Below, piece by piece: positions 54,056 to 61,996 of a stretch of 61,996 nucleotides of DNA (position 1 is its first letter; every line of letters begins with the position of its first letter). Made by a program: the position numbers and the translations under genes. This DNA comes from Bacillota bacterium (GTDB lineage: Bacteria; Bacillota; Clostridia; Peptostreptococcales; Anaerovoracaceae), in NCBI GenBank assembly GCA_030526355.1, contig JAUNDC010000018.1, positions 1 through 61,996 on the forward strand, read 5' to 3'. The notes below the pieces were generated by a model. It had not been told where the DNA came from, ran no database searches, and saw only the letters and a list, made by a program, of their open reading frames with translations.

Positions 54056-55078
54056 ATGAATTTCAGTGAAGAAGTCGGAATAGATCTGGGAACAGCTAAC
54101 GTTCTTATTTTTATTAATGGCAAGGGAATAGTACTGCAGGAACCATCGGTGGTGGCAGTTAATAAGGATACAAGGGAAATACTTGCTGTAGGAAGTGAAG
54201 CAAAACGCATGATAGGAAGAACCCCGGGAAACATCTCTGCTATAAGACCTCTGCGGGACGGGGTGATTTCAGACTATGATATCACAGAAAAAATGCTGCA
54301 GTATTTTATTGGCAGAACATGTGGAACCAGCAGATTTTTTAAACCGAGGATAATAGTATGTGTACCAAGTGGGGTTACCGAGGTGGAAAAAAGAGCGGTA
54401 AAGGAGGCTGCACTTCAGGCCGGAGGAAGGACAGTGTACCTGATTGAGGAACCTGTTGCTGCTGCTATAGGTGCAGGAATCGATATAACCGGACCTGAGG
54501 GGGTAATGGTAATAGATATAGGAGGCGGAACAACCGATATTGCAGTTATATCGATGGGAGGCATAGTTACGAGTGTTTCAGTCAAAACTGCCGGAGACAA
54601 GTTTGATGACCATATTGTAAAATACCTCAGAAGGAATTATAATTTGTTCATTGGAGAAAGAACGGCAGAAAAGCTGAAGAAGGAAATCGGTATGGCCCAC
54701 AAAGGCGAGGAAATTATGACATCGGTCTGCAAGGGCAGAGATTTGGTTACCGGCCTCCCCAGAAATGTGGAGATTTCATCCGAGGAAATCCTTGAGGCTC
54801 TGGAAGAACCGCTAGATGAGATATGCGAGGCACTTCATGGCGTTCTGGAAAAAACACCTCCGGAGCTTGCAGCTGATGTAGGAGAATCAGGTATTATCAT
54901 AACGGGTGGAGGAGCATACCTGAGAGGACTAGACAGGAGAATACAGGAACATACCGGCATCAGAACAATGATTGCAGAGGACGCTGATTTCTGTGTGGCA
55001 AAGGGCACGGGAGCTGCATTGAAATATATAGATGTAATAAGCAGAAACAGTTTGAACAGGAGAGATACTTATATATGA
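54056..55078 (+). CDS. mbl: MreB-like actin homologue Mbl
   Basis: Actin-fold filament protein guiding lateral wall synthesis, 340 residues. Phosphate-1 is GIDLGTANVLIFINGKGIVL near 8-27, phosphate-2 is MVIDIGGGTTDIAVISMGG near 150-168, and the adenosine motif is IIITGGGAYLRGLD near 282. LIEEPVAAAIGAGI is the connecting MreB motif. Adjacency to spoIIID identifies it as the mbl-type paralogue, although in Bacillus the two genes run the same way and here they diverge. The stop overlaps the next start by four bases. Confidence 0.92.
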   Translation: MNFSEEVGIDLGTANVLIFINGKGIVLQEPSVVAVNKDTREILAVGSEAKRMIGRTPGNISAIRPLRDGVISDYDITEKMLQYFIGRTCGTSRFFKPRIIVCVPSGVTEVEKRAVKEAALQAGGRTVYLIEEPVAAAIGAGIDITGPEGVMVIDIGGGTTDIAVISMGGIVTSVSVKTAGDKFDDHIVKYLRRNYNLFIGERTAEKLKKEIGMAHKGEEIMTSVCKGRDLVTGLPRNVEISSEEILEALEEPLDEICEALHGVLEKTPPELAADVGESGIIITGGGAYLRGLDRRIQEHTGIRTMIAEDADFCVAKGTGAALKYIDVISRNSLNRRDTYI

Positions 55079-56202
55079 AACTGGAACTTATAGCAACGGC
55101 TACATTCGGACTTGAAGCTGTCGTGAGACGTGAGATAGAAGCACTGGGATACAGGGTGCTGAAAACGGAGGACGGCAAGGTCACATACAGCGGCGATGAG
55201 AGAGCAATCGTCAGATCAAATCTATGGCTCAGAACAGCTGACAGAGTACTCTTGAGAATGGCGGAATTCAATGCTATTGAATTCGAGGAGCTTTATCAGC
55301 AGACTAAGGCTTTGCCATGGGAGCAGCTTATTCCTCTGGACGGTAAGTTTACTGTAACTGGATCATCTGTCAAGTCAAAGCTCCACAGCGTACCGGCTTG
55401 TCAGAAAATCGTAAAAAAAGCTATTGTGGATAAGCTTGCAGAATTTTATGGTGTTGAGGTTTTTGAGGAAACAGGTGCAGAATATACTGTTAAAGCGACA
55501 CTTCTGAAAGACAGAGTGACAGTTACTGTTGACACTACAGGAGTGGGGCTGCACAAAAGAGGATATAGAACATCAGATGTGACAGCACCTATTAAAGAGA
55601 CTCTTGCTGCAGCCATGATACAGCTTTCGTTCTGGAGAGAGGGAAGAATTCTTGTTGACCCTTGCTGTGGTTCGGGCACAATACCTATTGAAGCGGCCAT
55701 GATCGGCAGAAATATTGCACCGGGTCTTAACAGAACATTTGCCTGTGAGGAATGGGAGTTTATTCCTGCGAAGCTGTGGAAAGAGGAAAGAAAAGCGGCA
55801 TTTGATAAAATGAATTACGATCAGCCGCTGGAGATATATGGCTATGATATAAATAAACGAGCAGTAGAGGCAGCGAGAAAAAATGCAGAAGAAGCCGGAG
55901 TTGATGACTGCATAGTATTTGCTGCAGCAGACGTTCGTGACCTGAAGCCGGCAGGCGAAGCAGGAATAATTATCACAAATCCGCCATATGGTAAAAGAAT
56001 CGGTGAGCTGAAGGAAATCAACGAGATATATGAAGCTTTGAGGAAATTTTTCAAAGCCAACAGCGACTGGTCTCTCTTCATTATTACCACCGATAAGGAA
56101 GCAGAAAAAAAACTGATGGGAAGAAAGGCTGACAGAAGAAGAAAGCTCTATAACGGCAGACTCGAAACATGTTATTATCAGTTCCATGGAGAAAGAAAAT
56201 GA
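55075..56202 (+). CDS. THUMP-domain RNA methyltransferase (RlmL/YpsC-like)
   Basis: Predicted SAM-dependent RNA guanine or adenine methyltransferase, 375 residues. An N-terminal ferredoxin-like and THUMP region (about 1-155, ELIATATFGLEAVVRREIEA and LWLRTADRVLLRM) precedes the Rossmann domain with LVDPCCGSGTIPIEAAMIG near 193 and the catalytic IITNPPYGKRIG near 300. It resembles the N-terminal half of RlmL, which makes m2G2445 in 23S rRNA. ATG overlaps the mbl stop; its own stop overlaps the MocR-like gene. Confidence 0.9.
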   Translation: MKLELIATATFGLEAVVRREIEALGYRVLKTEDGKVTYSGDERAIVRSNLWLRTADRVLLRMAEFNAIEFEELYQQTKALPWEQLIPLDGKFTVTGSSVKSKLHSVPACQKIVKKAIVDKLAEFYGVEVFEETGAEYTVKATLLKDRVTVTVDTTGVGLHKRGYRTSDVTAPIKETLAAAMIQLSFWREGRILVDPCCGSGTIPIEAAMIGRNIAPGLNRTFACEEWEFIPAKLWKEERKAAFDKMNYDQPLEIYGYDINKRAVEAARKNAEEAGVDDCIVFAAADVRDLKPAGEAGIIITNPPYGKRIGELKEINEIYEALRKFFKANSDWSLFIITTDKEAEKKLMGRKADRRRKLYNGRLETCYYQFHGERK

Positions 56203-57671
56203 AGCTGAGGATTGACAGGAAAGCCAGAGTGCCTATGTACATGCAGCTTTCACAGCAGATTAAAGAGCTTATCTATAACGGGAGCCTGGTAGACGGATAC
56301 TCACTGCCGTCTGAGAGAGGTCTTGCGCAAGAGCTTGGAGTACATAGAAATACTATTGTCAGGGCATATTCAGAGCTTAGAGATGAAGGTCTGATAACCT
56401 CATATCAGGGAATAGGATATCGTGTAAAATATAAGAGCATGTATGAAGGAATGATACGTAAGGATGTAAACTGGAAAGCTCTTATCAAAGCTGATTATGA
56501 AGACTTTAAAATGGATTTTGACGAGCTCTTCAGTAAATCATATGAGGCTGATATTATTTCATTCGGAGGCGGTGTCGCTGCAAGAGAACCATACAGACCC
56601 GGCGAAATAGCGGAAGTTTTTGAAAAGGCTTTAACAGAAAAAAGAGACAATGCGTATTTCTATACTCCGTATGAGGGTAATGCAGGACTTCGCAAAAAAA
56701 TAGCTGAATTCATGAGCATGAAGGGTGTTATAACAAAACCTGGTAATATTCAGATTTTATCCGGCAATAACCAGGCTCTGGATTTCATTCTGGCTCTGCT
56801 GCTTCAGCCCGGTGATAAAATCATTGCTCAGGAACCTCTGTCGCCGGACATATACAGAACTGTCAGACTGGCAGGAGGCAATCTGATTACAGTTCCCGTA
56901 GATGAGGACGGTATGATATGTGATAATCTTGAGGCGGTAATCGAGAAAGAAAAACCGCGGTTTATCTATGTGGACTCCAGCTTCAGCAATCCTACAGGCG
57001 CATTTCTCAGCATAGAGAGACGTCAGAAACTGCTTAAGCTGTCGTATAAATACAGAATACCTATAATTGAAGATGATGAAGGATCAGAGCTATATTACGA
57101 CATTGACAGGATTCCATCAATAAAATCAATGGATGCCGGGAATAATGTGATATATATGTATTCCTTCTCTCTAACGATGATGCCGGGAATATGTGTTTCA
57201 TTTGTAATAGCAGACAGAAGCGTAATCGAAAAGCTGAGCGGAATCGTATCAGTAAGGATTGCGTCTCTTGACTGGACTCCGCAGATGCTGATGTTTGAAT
57301 ATATGAAAGATGGTACGTTCTTCAGCAGACTTGATGAATTCAGAGAAGTTTGTCATAACAAGCGTGACATTATGTGCGCTTATCTTGACGAGATGGCTGA
57401 TAAATATGGCATAAGATATATGAAGCCGAAGGGCGGCGTGTATATATGGGTGGAACTCCCTGGTTATGTAGATTCAAGAGAACTGCTTAGACGATCACAG
57501 AAGCAGGGGGTGACATTCATTCCAGGCCATGTTTTTTATCTGAAAAAAACAGCCGGGAACGACCACATGAGGCTTAATTATTCATATCCATCAGCAGAGG
57601 AGATAAAAACCGGTATGAAGATATTGATGGACATAATAGAAGAGTACAAACTGAATTTTCAGATAAAATAA
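56199..57671 (+). CDS. MocR-type GntR regulator with a lysine-less aminotransferase domain
   Basis: 490-residue fusion of a GntR winged helix (about 1-75: PMYMQLSQQIKELIYNGSL, LPSERGLAQELGVHRNTIVR) and a fold-type I aminotransferase domain. In MocR proteins the PLP lysine lies in SFSKxLxPGxR; here the text is YSFSLTMMPGICV, so residue 325 is Leu (codon CTA) and the PGxR arginine is Cys 332. The pyridine-side EDDYD is EDDEGSE. NPTGAF and the carboxylate-binding HMRLNYSYPS remain. The domain probably cannot form the usual PLP aldimine and may bind another ligand. It lies upstream of arcBAC and may regulate it; that is inference. Confidence 0.88.
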   Translation: MKLRIDRKARVPMYMQLSQQIKELIYNGSLVDGYSLPSERGLAQELGVHRNTIVRAYSELRDEGLITSYQGIGYRVKYKSMYEGMIRKDVNWKALIKADYEDFKMDFDELFSKSYEADIISFGGGVAAREPYRPGEIAEVFEKALTEKRDNAYFYTPYEGNAGLRKKIAEFMSMKGVITKPGNIQILSGNNQALDFILALLLQPGDKIIAQEPLSPDIYRTVRLAGGNLITVPVDEDGMICDNLEAVIEKEKPRFIYVDSSFSNPTGAFLSIERRQKLLKLSYKYRIPIIEDDEGSELYYDIDRIPSIKSMDAGNNVIYMYSFSLTMMPGICVSFVIADRSVIEKLSGIVSVRIASLDWTPQMLMFEYMKDGTFFSRLDEFREVCHNKRDIMCAYLDEMADKYGIRYMKPKGGVYIWVELPGYVDSRELLRRSQKQGVTFIPGHVFYLKKTAGNDHMRLNYSYPSAEEIKTGMKILMDIIEEYKLNFQIK

Positions 57672-57737
57672 TATAGTTTATCCGAAAATCCTGATAAATA
57701 CACAGCTGGCACTAAAAAAAACAAATATGCTGGTGCT

Positions 57738-57769
57738 TTTAAGAATAGCCTGAATATAGTATTCTTTAA
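57738..57769. promoter_or_regulatory. Inverted repeat upstream of arcB
   Basis: TTTAAGAATA (57738-57747) and TATTCTTTAA (57760-57769) are complementary at nine of ten positions, with a 12-bp spacer that includes TGAATATAG. It lies 70-100 bp ahead of arcB, suited to an operator for ArgR or the adjacent MocR-like protein. The inner TGAAT...ATTCT has five, not four, bases between halves, so it is not a standard ARG box. Confidence 0.45.
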
Positions 57770-57839
57770 CTAAAGACAAAGAAGACTATTAAGGCTGAGA
57801 TTATTAATGACTGATAATTAAAGGAAAAGGAGAAACAAA

Positions 57840-58835
57840 ATGGCAGTAAATTTAAAGGGAAGAAGTTTTTTAACACTCATGGATTTCACTCCGGAGGAAA
57901 TCAGATATATGCTCGATCTGGCACATGATCTCAAGGCCAAAAAAAGAGCAGGTATCAGAAATGAGGTGCTGAAGGGCAAGAATATAGTTCTGCTTTTTGA
58001 AAAAACTTCAACAAGAACAAGATGTTCATTCGAGGTTGCATGTCTTGATGAAGGTGCTCATGTAACATTCCTTGATTCGGGAAGCTCGCAGATGGGTAAA
58101 AAAGAATCTCTCGAGGATTCAGCAAAGGTTCTGGGTAGATTCTTTGACGGTATTGAGTACAGGGGATATGAACAGAAGGTGGTTGAAGATCTGGCCAAGT
58201 ATGCAGGTGTTCCTGTATGGAACGGTCTTACAGATGTTGATCATCCGACACAGATTCTGGCCGACCTGCTTACAATCGAAGAGCACATCAAAAAACCACT
58301 CAGCAAGGTAAAGGTTGTATTCTGTGGAGATATCAGAAACAACATGAGCTATGCGTGGATGTACGGATGTGCAAAAATGGGTATGCATTATGTGGCATAC
58401 GGCCCAGATGTTCTGGCTAAAGAGCTGGATCAGGATATCCTTGACAAGGTGCAGAAGGTGGCTGAGGAAACAGGTGCAGTTATAGAGGTGACCAGTAATC
58501 CTGAATGCCTCAAGGGTGCAGATGTACTGTACTCGGACGTATGGGCATCAATGGGAGAGGAAGCTGAAATTCCAGAGAGAGTGAAGCTTCTGACACCATT
58601 CAGAATTGATATGGATATGATTAAGGCAACTGAGAATCCAGATGTAATTTTCCTTCATTGTCTGCCGTCGTTCCATGACTTTGAGACAAAGATGGCTAAA
58701 ACTCAGATGGAAGCAGGCTATGACATACGTGAAGTAACTGATGAAGTGTTCCGCAGCAGACATTCCAAAGTGTTTGATGAGGCTGAAAACAGAATGCATA
58801 CAATCAAGGCTGTTATTGTAGCTACAATTGCATAG
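57840..58835 (+). CDS. arcB: Ornithine carbamoyltransferase, catabolic
   Basis: Interconverts citrulline plus phosphate with ornithine plus carbamoyl phosphate; 331 residues. The carbamoyl phosphate loop is [15 protein letters not shown] near 55-69, [16 protein letters not shown] near 138 is conserved, and HCLPSFHD near 272 carries the ornithine-side Cys (usual form HCLPAFHD). AAGGAGAA precedes the ATG. First gene of arcB-arcA-arcC, so the catabolic direction is inferred from context; the sequence alone could also be argF. Confidence 0.95.
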   Translation: MAVNLKGRSFLTLMDFTPEEIRYMLDLAHDLKAKKRAGIRNEVLKGKNIVLLFEKTSTRTRCSFEVACLDEGAHVTFLDSGSSQMGKKESLEDSAKVLGRFFDGIEYRGYEQKVVEDLAKYAGVPVWNGLTDVDHPTQILADLLTIEEHIKKPLSKVKVVFCGDIRNNMSYAWMYGCAKMGMHYVAYGPDVLAKELDQDILDKVQKVAEETGAVIEVTSNPECLKGADVLYSDVWASMGEEAEIPERVKLLTPFRIDMDMIKATENPDVIFLHCLPSFHDFETKMAKTQMEAGYDIREVTDEVFRSRHSKVFDEAENRMHTIKAVIVATIA

Positions 58836-58869
58836 ATAACGTATAGAGGGATATGAGAGGAGGGTGTTT

Positions 58870-60090
58870 ATGAAACCCGGAATTAACAACTACTCTGAAA
58901 TCGGTAAGCTGAACAAGGTGCTGCTTCACAGACTGGGAGGAGAAATTGAAGGACTGGTGCCTGATAATTTCGAACGACTGCTTTTTGATGACATACCTTA
59001 TCTGAAGATAGCACAGCAGGAGCATGACCGCTTTGCGGAGCTTCTCAAGGAAAACGGAGTCGAGGTAATCTACTATGTGGATGAAACGGCAAAAGCGTTA
59101 AAGACTGAAGAGATAAGAAGGAATTTTGTTGATGATTTTATTGCTGACAGCGGAATTTATTCTCAGGAGGCAAGAGAATCAGTAAAGGATTATTTATTAA
59201 GCATGCCTTCCAGGCAGCTTGTTGAGAAGGCAATCTCAGGTATAAAAAAGAGCGAGATTGAAGTGAAGAACAGAAGCTCACTTGCCAGCTATATTGCGTC
59301 TGGTTATCCATATTATACGGATCCGATGCCGAATCTGTACTTTACCAGAGACCCGGGAGCATGTGTGGGAAATGGACTCGCTGTTCATCATATGAGCACT
59401 GCAGCCAGAAGACGAGAATGTCTGCTCCTGAAGTATATGTATAAATACAATGAGGATTTCGCACCGGAAGGAACTAAGCTCTGGTATGATTATGATATGG
59501 ATGCGTCCATTGAAGGCGGAGACATACTGGTTCTTTCAAAGGACATCGTAGCTATAGGACTGAGTCAGAGAACAACAGCAGGAAGTATAGAGCTGTTTGC
59601 AGAGAACCTGCTTAAGGAATCATCATTCAAGAAGATACTGGTATTTGATATTCCAAAGAGCAGAGCCTTCATGCATCTGGACACTGTATTTACAATGGTT
59701 GATTATGATAAATTCACCATCCATCCTGAAATTGAAGGTCCTCTTCAGATTTATGAAATTACGCTCAATCCTGATGGCAAAGCTCATTTCGAGAGCATTC
59801 AGGGAGAATTGGAGAAGATTCTCAGTACTGAGCTGAAGCTTCCGGCAGTGGAACTCATCAGGTGCGGTGGAGACGACCCTATGGCAGCACAGAGGGAGCA
59901 ATGGAACGATGGTTCCAATACTCTTGCCATCGCACCGGCTACAGTAATAACCTATGAAAGAAACTATGTTACCAATGACCTTCTTGATAAAAAAGGTATC
60001 AAGGTTATAACGATGCCGAGCTCCGAGCTTTCCAGAGGAAGAGGAGGCCCTCGCTGCATGAGCTGCCCTGTAAACAGGGATGACCTGTAA
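58870..60090 (+). CDS. arcA: Arginine deiminase
   Basis: Hydrolyses arginine to citrulline and ammonia; 406 residues. NNYSEIGKLNKVLLHRLGGE opens the fold; NLYFTRDPGACVGNG near 158, SIEGGDILVLSKD near 220 and MHLDTVFTMVD near 270 hold substrate and catalytic residues (Asp, Glu, His), and the nucleophile is Cys in RGGPRCMSCPVNRDDL at the end. The catalytic set is complete. ATG 58870 lies 6 bases after GAGGAGGG; the GTG at 58864 is within that site. Middle gene of the arc operon. Confidence 0.97.
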   Translation: MKPGINNYSEIGKLNKVLLHRLGGEIEGLVPDNFERLLFDDIPYLKIAQQEHDRFAELLKENGVEVIYYVDETAKALKTEEIRRNFVDDFIADSGIYSQEARESVKDYLLSMPSRQLVEKAISGIKKSEIEVKNRSSLASYIASGYPYYTDPMPNLYFTRDPGACVGNGLAVHHMSTAARRRECLLLKYMYKYNEDFAPEGTKLWYDYDMDASIEGGDILVLSKDIVAIGLSQRTTAGSIELFAENLLKESSFKKILVFDIPKSRAFMHLDTVFTMVDYDKFTIHPEIEGPLQIYEITLNPDGKAHFESIQGELEKILSTELKLPAVELIRCGGDDPMAAQREQWNDGSNTLAIAPATVITYERNYVTNDLLDKKGIKVITMPSSELSRGRGGPRCMSCPVNRDDL

Positions 60091-60146
60091 TAAGGTATGT
60101 GATGTATAAAACTGATTTTGATTATGATTTTGAGGAGATTTGAATA

Positions 60147-61094
60147 ATGAGTGCAGAAAAAATAGTTATTGCTCTGGGCGGCAATGCGCTGCAGTCAGGC
60201 AAAGGACCCGCTACTGCTGAAGCTCAGCTTAATGTAGTAAAGAACACGTGTGAGCATATTGCAAAAATCAGCGGAATGGGATACGAAATTGCTGTGGTTC
60301 ACGGTAATGGTCCTCAGGTGGGGCGAATAGTAATGGCAAGTGAAACTGCCAAGGATGTAACACCTGCAATGCCGTTTGACGTGTGCGGTGCTATGTCACA
60401 GGGATATATCGGCTATCATATCCAGCAGTGCCTTAAGTATGCACTGAACAAGGATAACAGGAATGTACCTGTAGTTACTGTGGCAACACAGGTGATTGTC
60501 GATGAAGCCGACCCTGCCTTTAATAATCCGACGAAGCCTATAGGGCCTTTTTATACGGAAGAGGAGGCCAGAACTCTGGAAACAGAAAAAGGCTATGCTG
60601 TAAAGGAAGATGCCGGCAGAGGCTGGAGAAGAGTAGTTGCTTCGCCGCTTCCAAAGAGGATCGTGGAGATAGATGCTGTAAAGCAGCTCTGGGATCATTC
60701 AATAGTTATTACCTGCGGTGGAGGCGGCATACCTGTAGTTGAAAAGCCTAACGGAACTCTGGAGGGAGTTGCTGCTGTTATAGACAAGGACTATGCTGCA
60801 GAGCTGCTGGCTGAAATGGTTGAGGCGGATATCCTGATGATTCTGACTGAGGTAGAAAAGGTATCCATCAACTTTAATAAACCGGATCAGGAGGACCTGG
60901 CTGTGCTGACACTGGATCAGGCTGCCAGATACGTTGAGGAAGGACATTTCCCGGCAGGCAGCATGCTGCCTAAGGTTCAGGCTGCTATGAAATTTGTGAG
61001 AAGATACCCTAACAAGAAAGCGATAATCACTTCTCTCGATAAAGCAGTTGAAGCCCTTGAAGGTAAAACCGGCACTGTTATCACATTTAACTAA
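60147..61094 (+). CDS. arcC: Carbamate kinase
   Basis: Makes ATP from carbamoyl phosphate and ADP, the energy-yielding last step of the arginine deiminase pathway; 315 residues. It starts IVIALGGNALQSGKG (amino acid kinase loop) and has VVHGNGPQVGRIV near 50, CGGGGIPVV near 190, AVIDKDYAAELLAEMVEADI near 212 and HFPAGSMLPKVQAAMKFV near 270. GAGGAG precedes the ATG. It closes the arcB-arcA-arcC operon before a strong terminator. Confidence 0.97.
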   Translation: MSAEKIVIALGGNALQSGKGPATAEAQLNVVKNTCEHIAKISGMGYEIAVVHGNGPQVGRIVMASETAKDVTPAMPFDVCGAMSQGYIGYHIQQCLKYALNKDNRNVPVVTVATQVIVDEADPAFNNPTKPIGPFYTEEEARTLETEKGYAVKEDAGRGWRRVVASPLPKRIVEIDAVKQLWDHSIVITCGGGGIPVVEKPNGTLEGVAAVIDKDYAAELLAEMVEADILMILTEVEKVSINFNKPDQEDLAVLTLDQAARYVEEGHFPAGSMLPKVQAAMKFVRRYPNKKAIITSLDKAVEALEGKTGTVITFN

Positions 61095-61110
61095 AATAAT
61101 ATAAAAACAT

Positions 61111-61149
61111 GCTGCTGTATCAGATATAATCCGGTACAGCAGCTTTTTT
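61111..61149 (+). terminator. arc operon terminator
   Basis: GCTGCTGTA (61111-61119), 15-nt loop, TACAGCAGC (61135-61143), then six T. Confidence 0.9.
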
Positions 61150-61161
61150 GATAGAATTTGC

Positions 61162-61190
61162 TTGCTTTGGCGATTATTAAGTGATATTAT
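61162..61190 (+). promoter_or_regulatory. CYTH gene promoter
   Basis: TTGCTT (61162-61167), 17-bp spacer, TATTAT (61185-61190), about 54 bp ahead of the CYTH gene. Confidence 0.55.
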
Positions 61191-61243
61191 CAGTGCGTAC
61201 GTTTTTCAACGATTTCAATACTTTAGAAATGAGAAGGTAGCCT

Positions 61244-61864
61244 ATGGAGATAGAATTGAAGTACAGCATTCCGACCAGAGCGATTGCAGATGAAATCTGG
61301 GCGGACAAGACTTTTTTTCATCTGGAGGAGGAAGGTTCCCGTGAGGAACTGTTCTTTGATGCTAAATATTTTGATACAGATGAATGCGATCTTATGGACA
61401 GGGAAATGGCTTACAGAGTGCGCAAGGAAGGCGATCACTGGGTAGCGGCGCTTAAATGGAAGGGTCATTCAGAAGGAGCTCTTCATAAACGGGAGGAAAT
61501 AAATGTTCCTGTGGAAAATGACATGCCGGATCCTTCTGTGTTCAGTGAAAGTGTGATTGGAGGCACTCTTATAGAGGTTGTAGGCGACAAGCCCCTCAAG
61601 TGTCTGCTGGAGACGAAATTTCACAGAAGCCGTTTCAGGCTTGATACTGGAAAGGGAATTTATGAGGTATCTATTGACAGCGGTGAAATAATAACACCGG
61701 CAGGGAATGAGCCTATACTTGAAGTTGAAATTGAATTGTTTTCGGGGGAAACAGAGGAGCTTCTGGAGCTGGGTGCTAAGCTGAGTGAAACCTATGGACT
61801 CACCATGCAGGAAGACAGCAAATATGCCAGAGGTATTGAACTTATACAAAGAAACAGAGATTAA
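61244..61864 (+). CDS. CYTH domain phosphohydrolase
   Basis: Predicted triphosphate tunnel metalloenzyme of 206 residues, probably an inorganic triphosphatase or a thiamine triphosphatase relative. The defining ExExK motif is at the very start (MEIELKYSI). Alternating acidic and basic tunnel residues follow: YFDTDECDLMDREMAYRVRK, WVAALKWKG, HKREEINVPV, RSRFRLD and EVEIELFSG near 160. No CHAD domain follows. Single gene with its own promoter and terminator. Confidence 0.88.
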   Translation: MEIELKYSIPTRAIADEIWADKTFFHLEEEGSREELFFDAKYFDTDECDLMDREMAYRVRKEGDHWVAALKWKGHSEGALHKREEINVPVENDMPDPSVFSESVIGGTLIEVVGDKPLKCLLETKFHRSRFRLDTGKGIYEVSIDSGEIITPAGNEPILEVEIELFSGETEELLELGAKLSETYGLTMQEDSKYARGIELIQRNRD

Positions 61865-61871
61865 AACAGAG

Positions 61872-61909
61872 GGCATCCCGTTAAAAATTTCGATAACGGA
61901 TGCCTTATT
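61872..61909 (+). terminator. CYTH gene terminator
   Basis: GGCATCCCGTTA (61872-61883), 10-nt loop, TAACG-GATGCC (61894-61904) with one bulge, followed by TTATTT. Confidence 0.75.
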
Positions 61910-61919
61910 TCATTTAGCC

Positions 61920-61948
61920 TTTACTTTTCAACGGAAAAGAGGTATAAT
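61920..61948 (+). promoter_or_regulatory. Promoter for a gene beyond the window
   Basis: TTTACT (61920-61925), 17-bp spacer, TATAAT (61943-61948). No gene starts before the window ends, so its target lies outside. Confidence 0.55.
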
Positions 61949-61996
61949 CTCATCTTTGACACTTTATTGTTAAAAAAATCTTGCAATCCATTGGTA

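Noticed and set aside
57699..57741. Terminator after the MocR-like gene from AGCTGGCAC and GCTGGTGCTTTT
   Set aside because: The two GCTGG-type segments are mainly direct repeats; the possible pairings cross each other and do not form a clean hairpin.
58822..59025. Small antisense frame at the arcB-arcA junction
   Set aside because: No ribosome site and no recognisable protein features; it shadows arcA.

Overview
The window looks like chromosomal DNA from an anaerobic, amino-acid-fermenting, spore-forming Clostridia-type Firmicute. The evidence is a CIRCE-controlled hrcA-grpE-dnaK-dnaJ operon, spoIIID next to an mreB-type gene (mbl), a SleL/YaaH-like GH18 protein, a CotJC-like manganese catalase, a complete arginine deiminase set (arcD, arcB, arcA, arcC) and AGGAGG-type ribosome binding sites. 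The exact taxon cannot be fixed by eye; a lineage near Peptostreptococcales/Anaerovoracaceae is a guess. I see no rRNA, tRNA, CRISPR array, prophage or insertion sequence. No stretch over 300 bases lacks a gene.

Layout. 0-3.4 kb: purF (minus) divergent from arcD (plus); the space between holds an orphan promoter-terminator unit and an ARG-box-like palindrome. 3.4-5.4 kb: flavodoxin-like reductase, ElaA-type acetyltransferase and NudC in one run. 5.5-9.4 kb: an NhaC-family antiporter with a textbook sigma-54 promoter, divergent from a sigma-54 activator whose sensor domain looks like a decayed lysine-fermentation dehydrogenase. 9.4-11.8 kb: Nudix, methyltransferase, Mn catalase. 11.8-14.4 kb: rpsO and pnp. 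14.5-18 kb: frameshifted EamA transporter, class II aldolase-like protein, gpmI (minus). 18.2-26.4 kb: addA without addB, then the heat-shock operon. 26.5-29.2 kb: two tandem MATE exporters. 29.3-31.9 kb: prmA-rsmE-hydroxyacid dehydrogenase. 32-37.6 kb: cell-envelope genes: GH18, a two-component operon read from a promoter with four 11-bp repeats, and an M23-deacetylase fusion. 37.6-40.2 kb: mtaB, HIT, rpsU, yqeY. 40.4-44.4 kb: a membrane-bound LuxR regulator beside a saccharopine-dehydrogenase-like gene and an amino acid transporter. 44.5-51.1 kb: CHAP-SH3 wall hydrolase, YgiQ radical SAM protein, orphan DNA methyltransferase, YitT and HutD-like membrane proteins. 51.2-53.9 kb: pyrG with a long leader hairpin, Pr6Pr-like protein, spoIIID (minus). 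54-61.9 kb: mbl, RNA methyltransferase, a MocR-type regulator lacking the PLP lysine, arcB-arcA-arcC, and a CYTH protein.

How the parts fit. ArcD and ArcBAC form one catabolic pathway (arginine in, ornithine out; arginine to citrulline to carbamoyl phosphate to ATP) encoded at the two ends of the window. The common Firmicute block dnaJ-prmA-rsmE-mtaB-HIT-rpsU-yqeY is present in order but is split by transporter and envelope genes. The best leads for something new are regulatory: two transcription factors whose sensor domains look like enzymes that have lost catalytic or cofactor residues (7.4 and 56.2 kb), and a LuxR membrane regulator beside a palindrome-bearing promoter with a structured leader (41.5 kb). 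All family assignments come from reading sequence and remembered family motifs; no searches were run.
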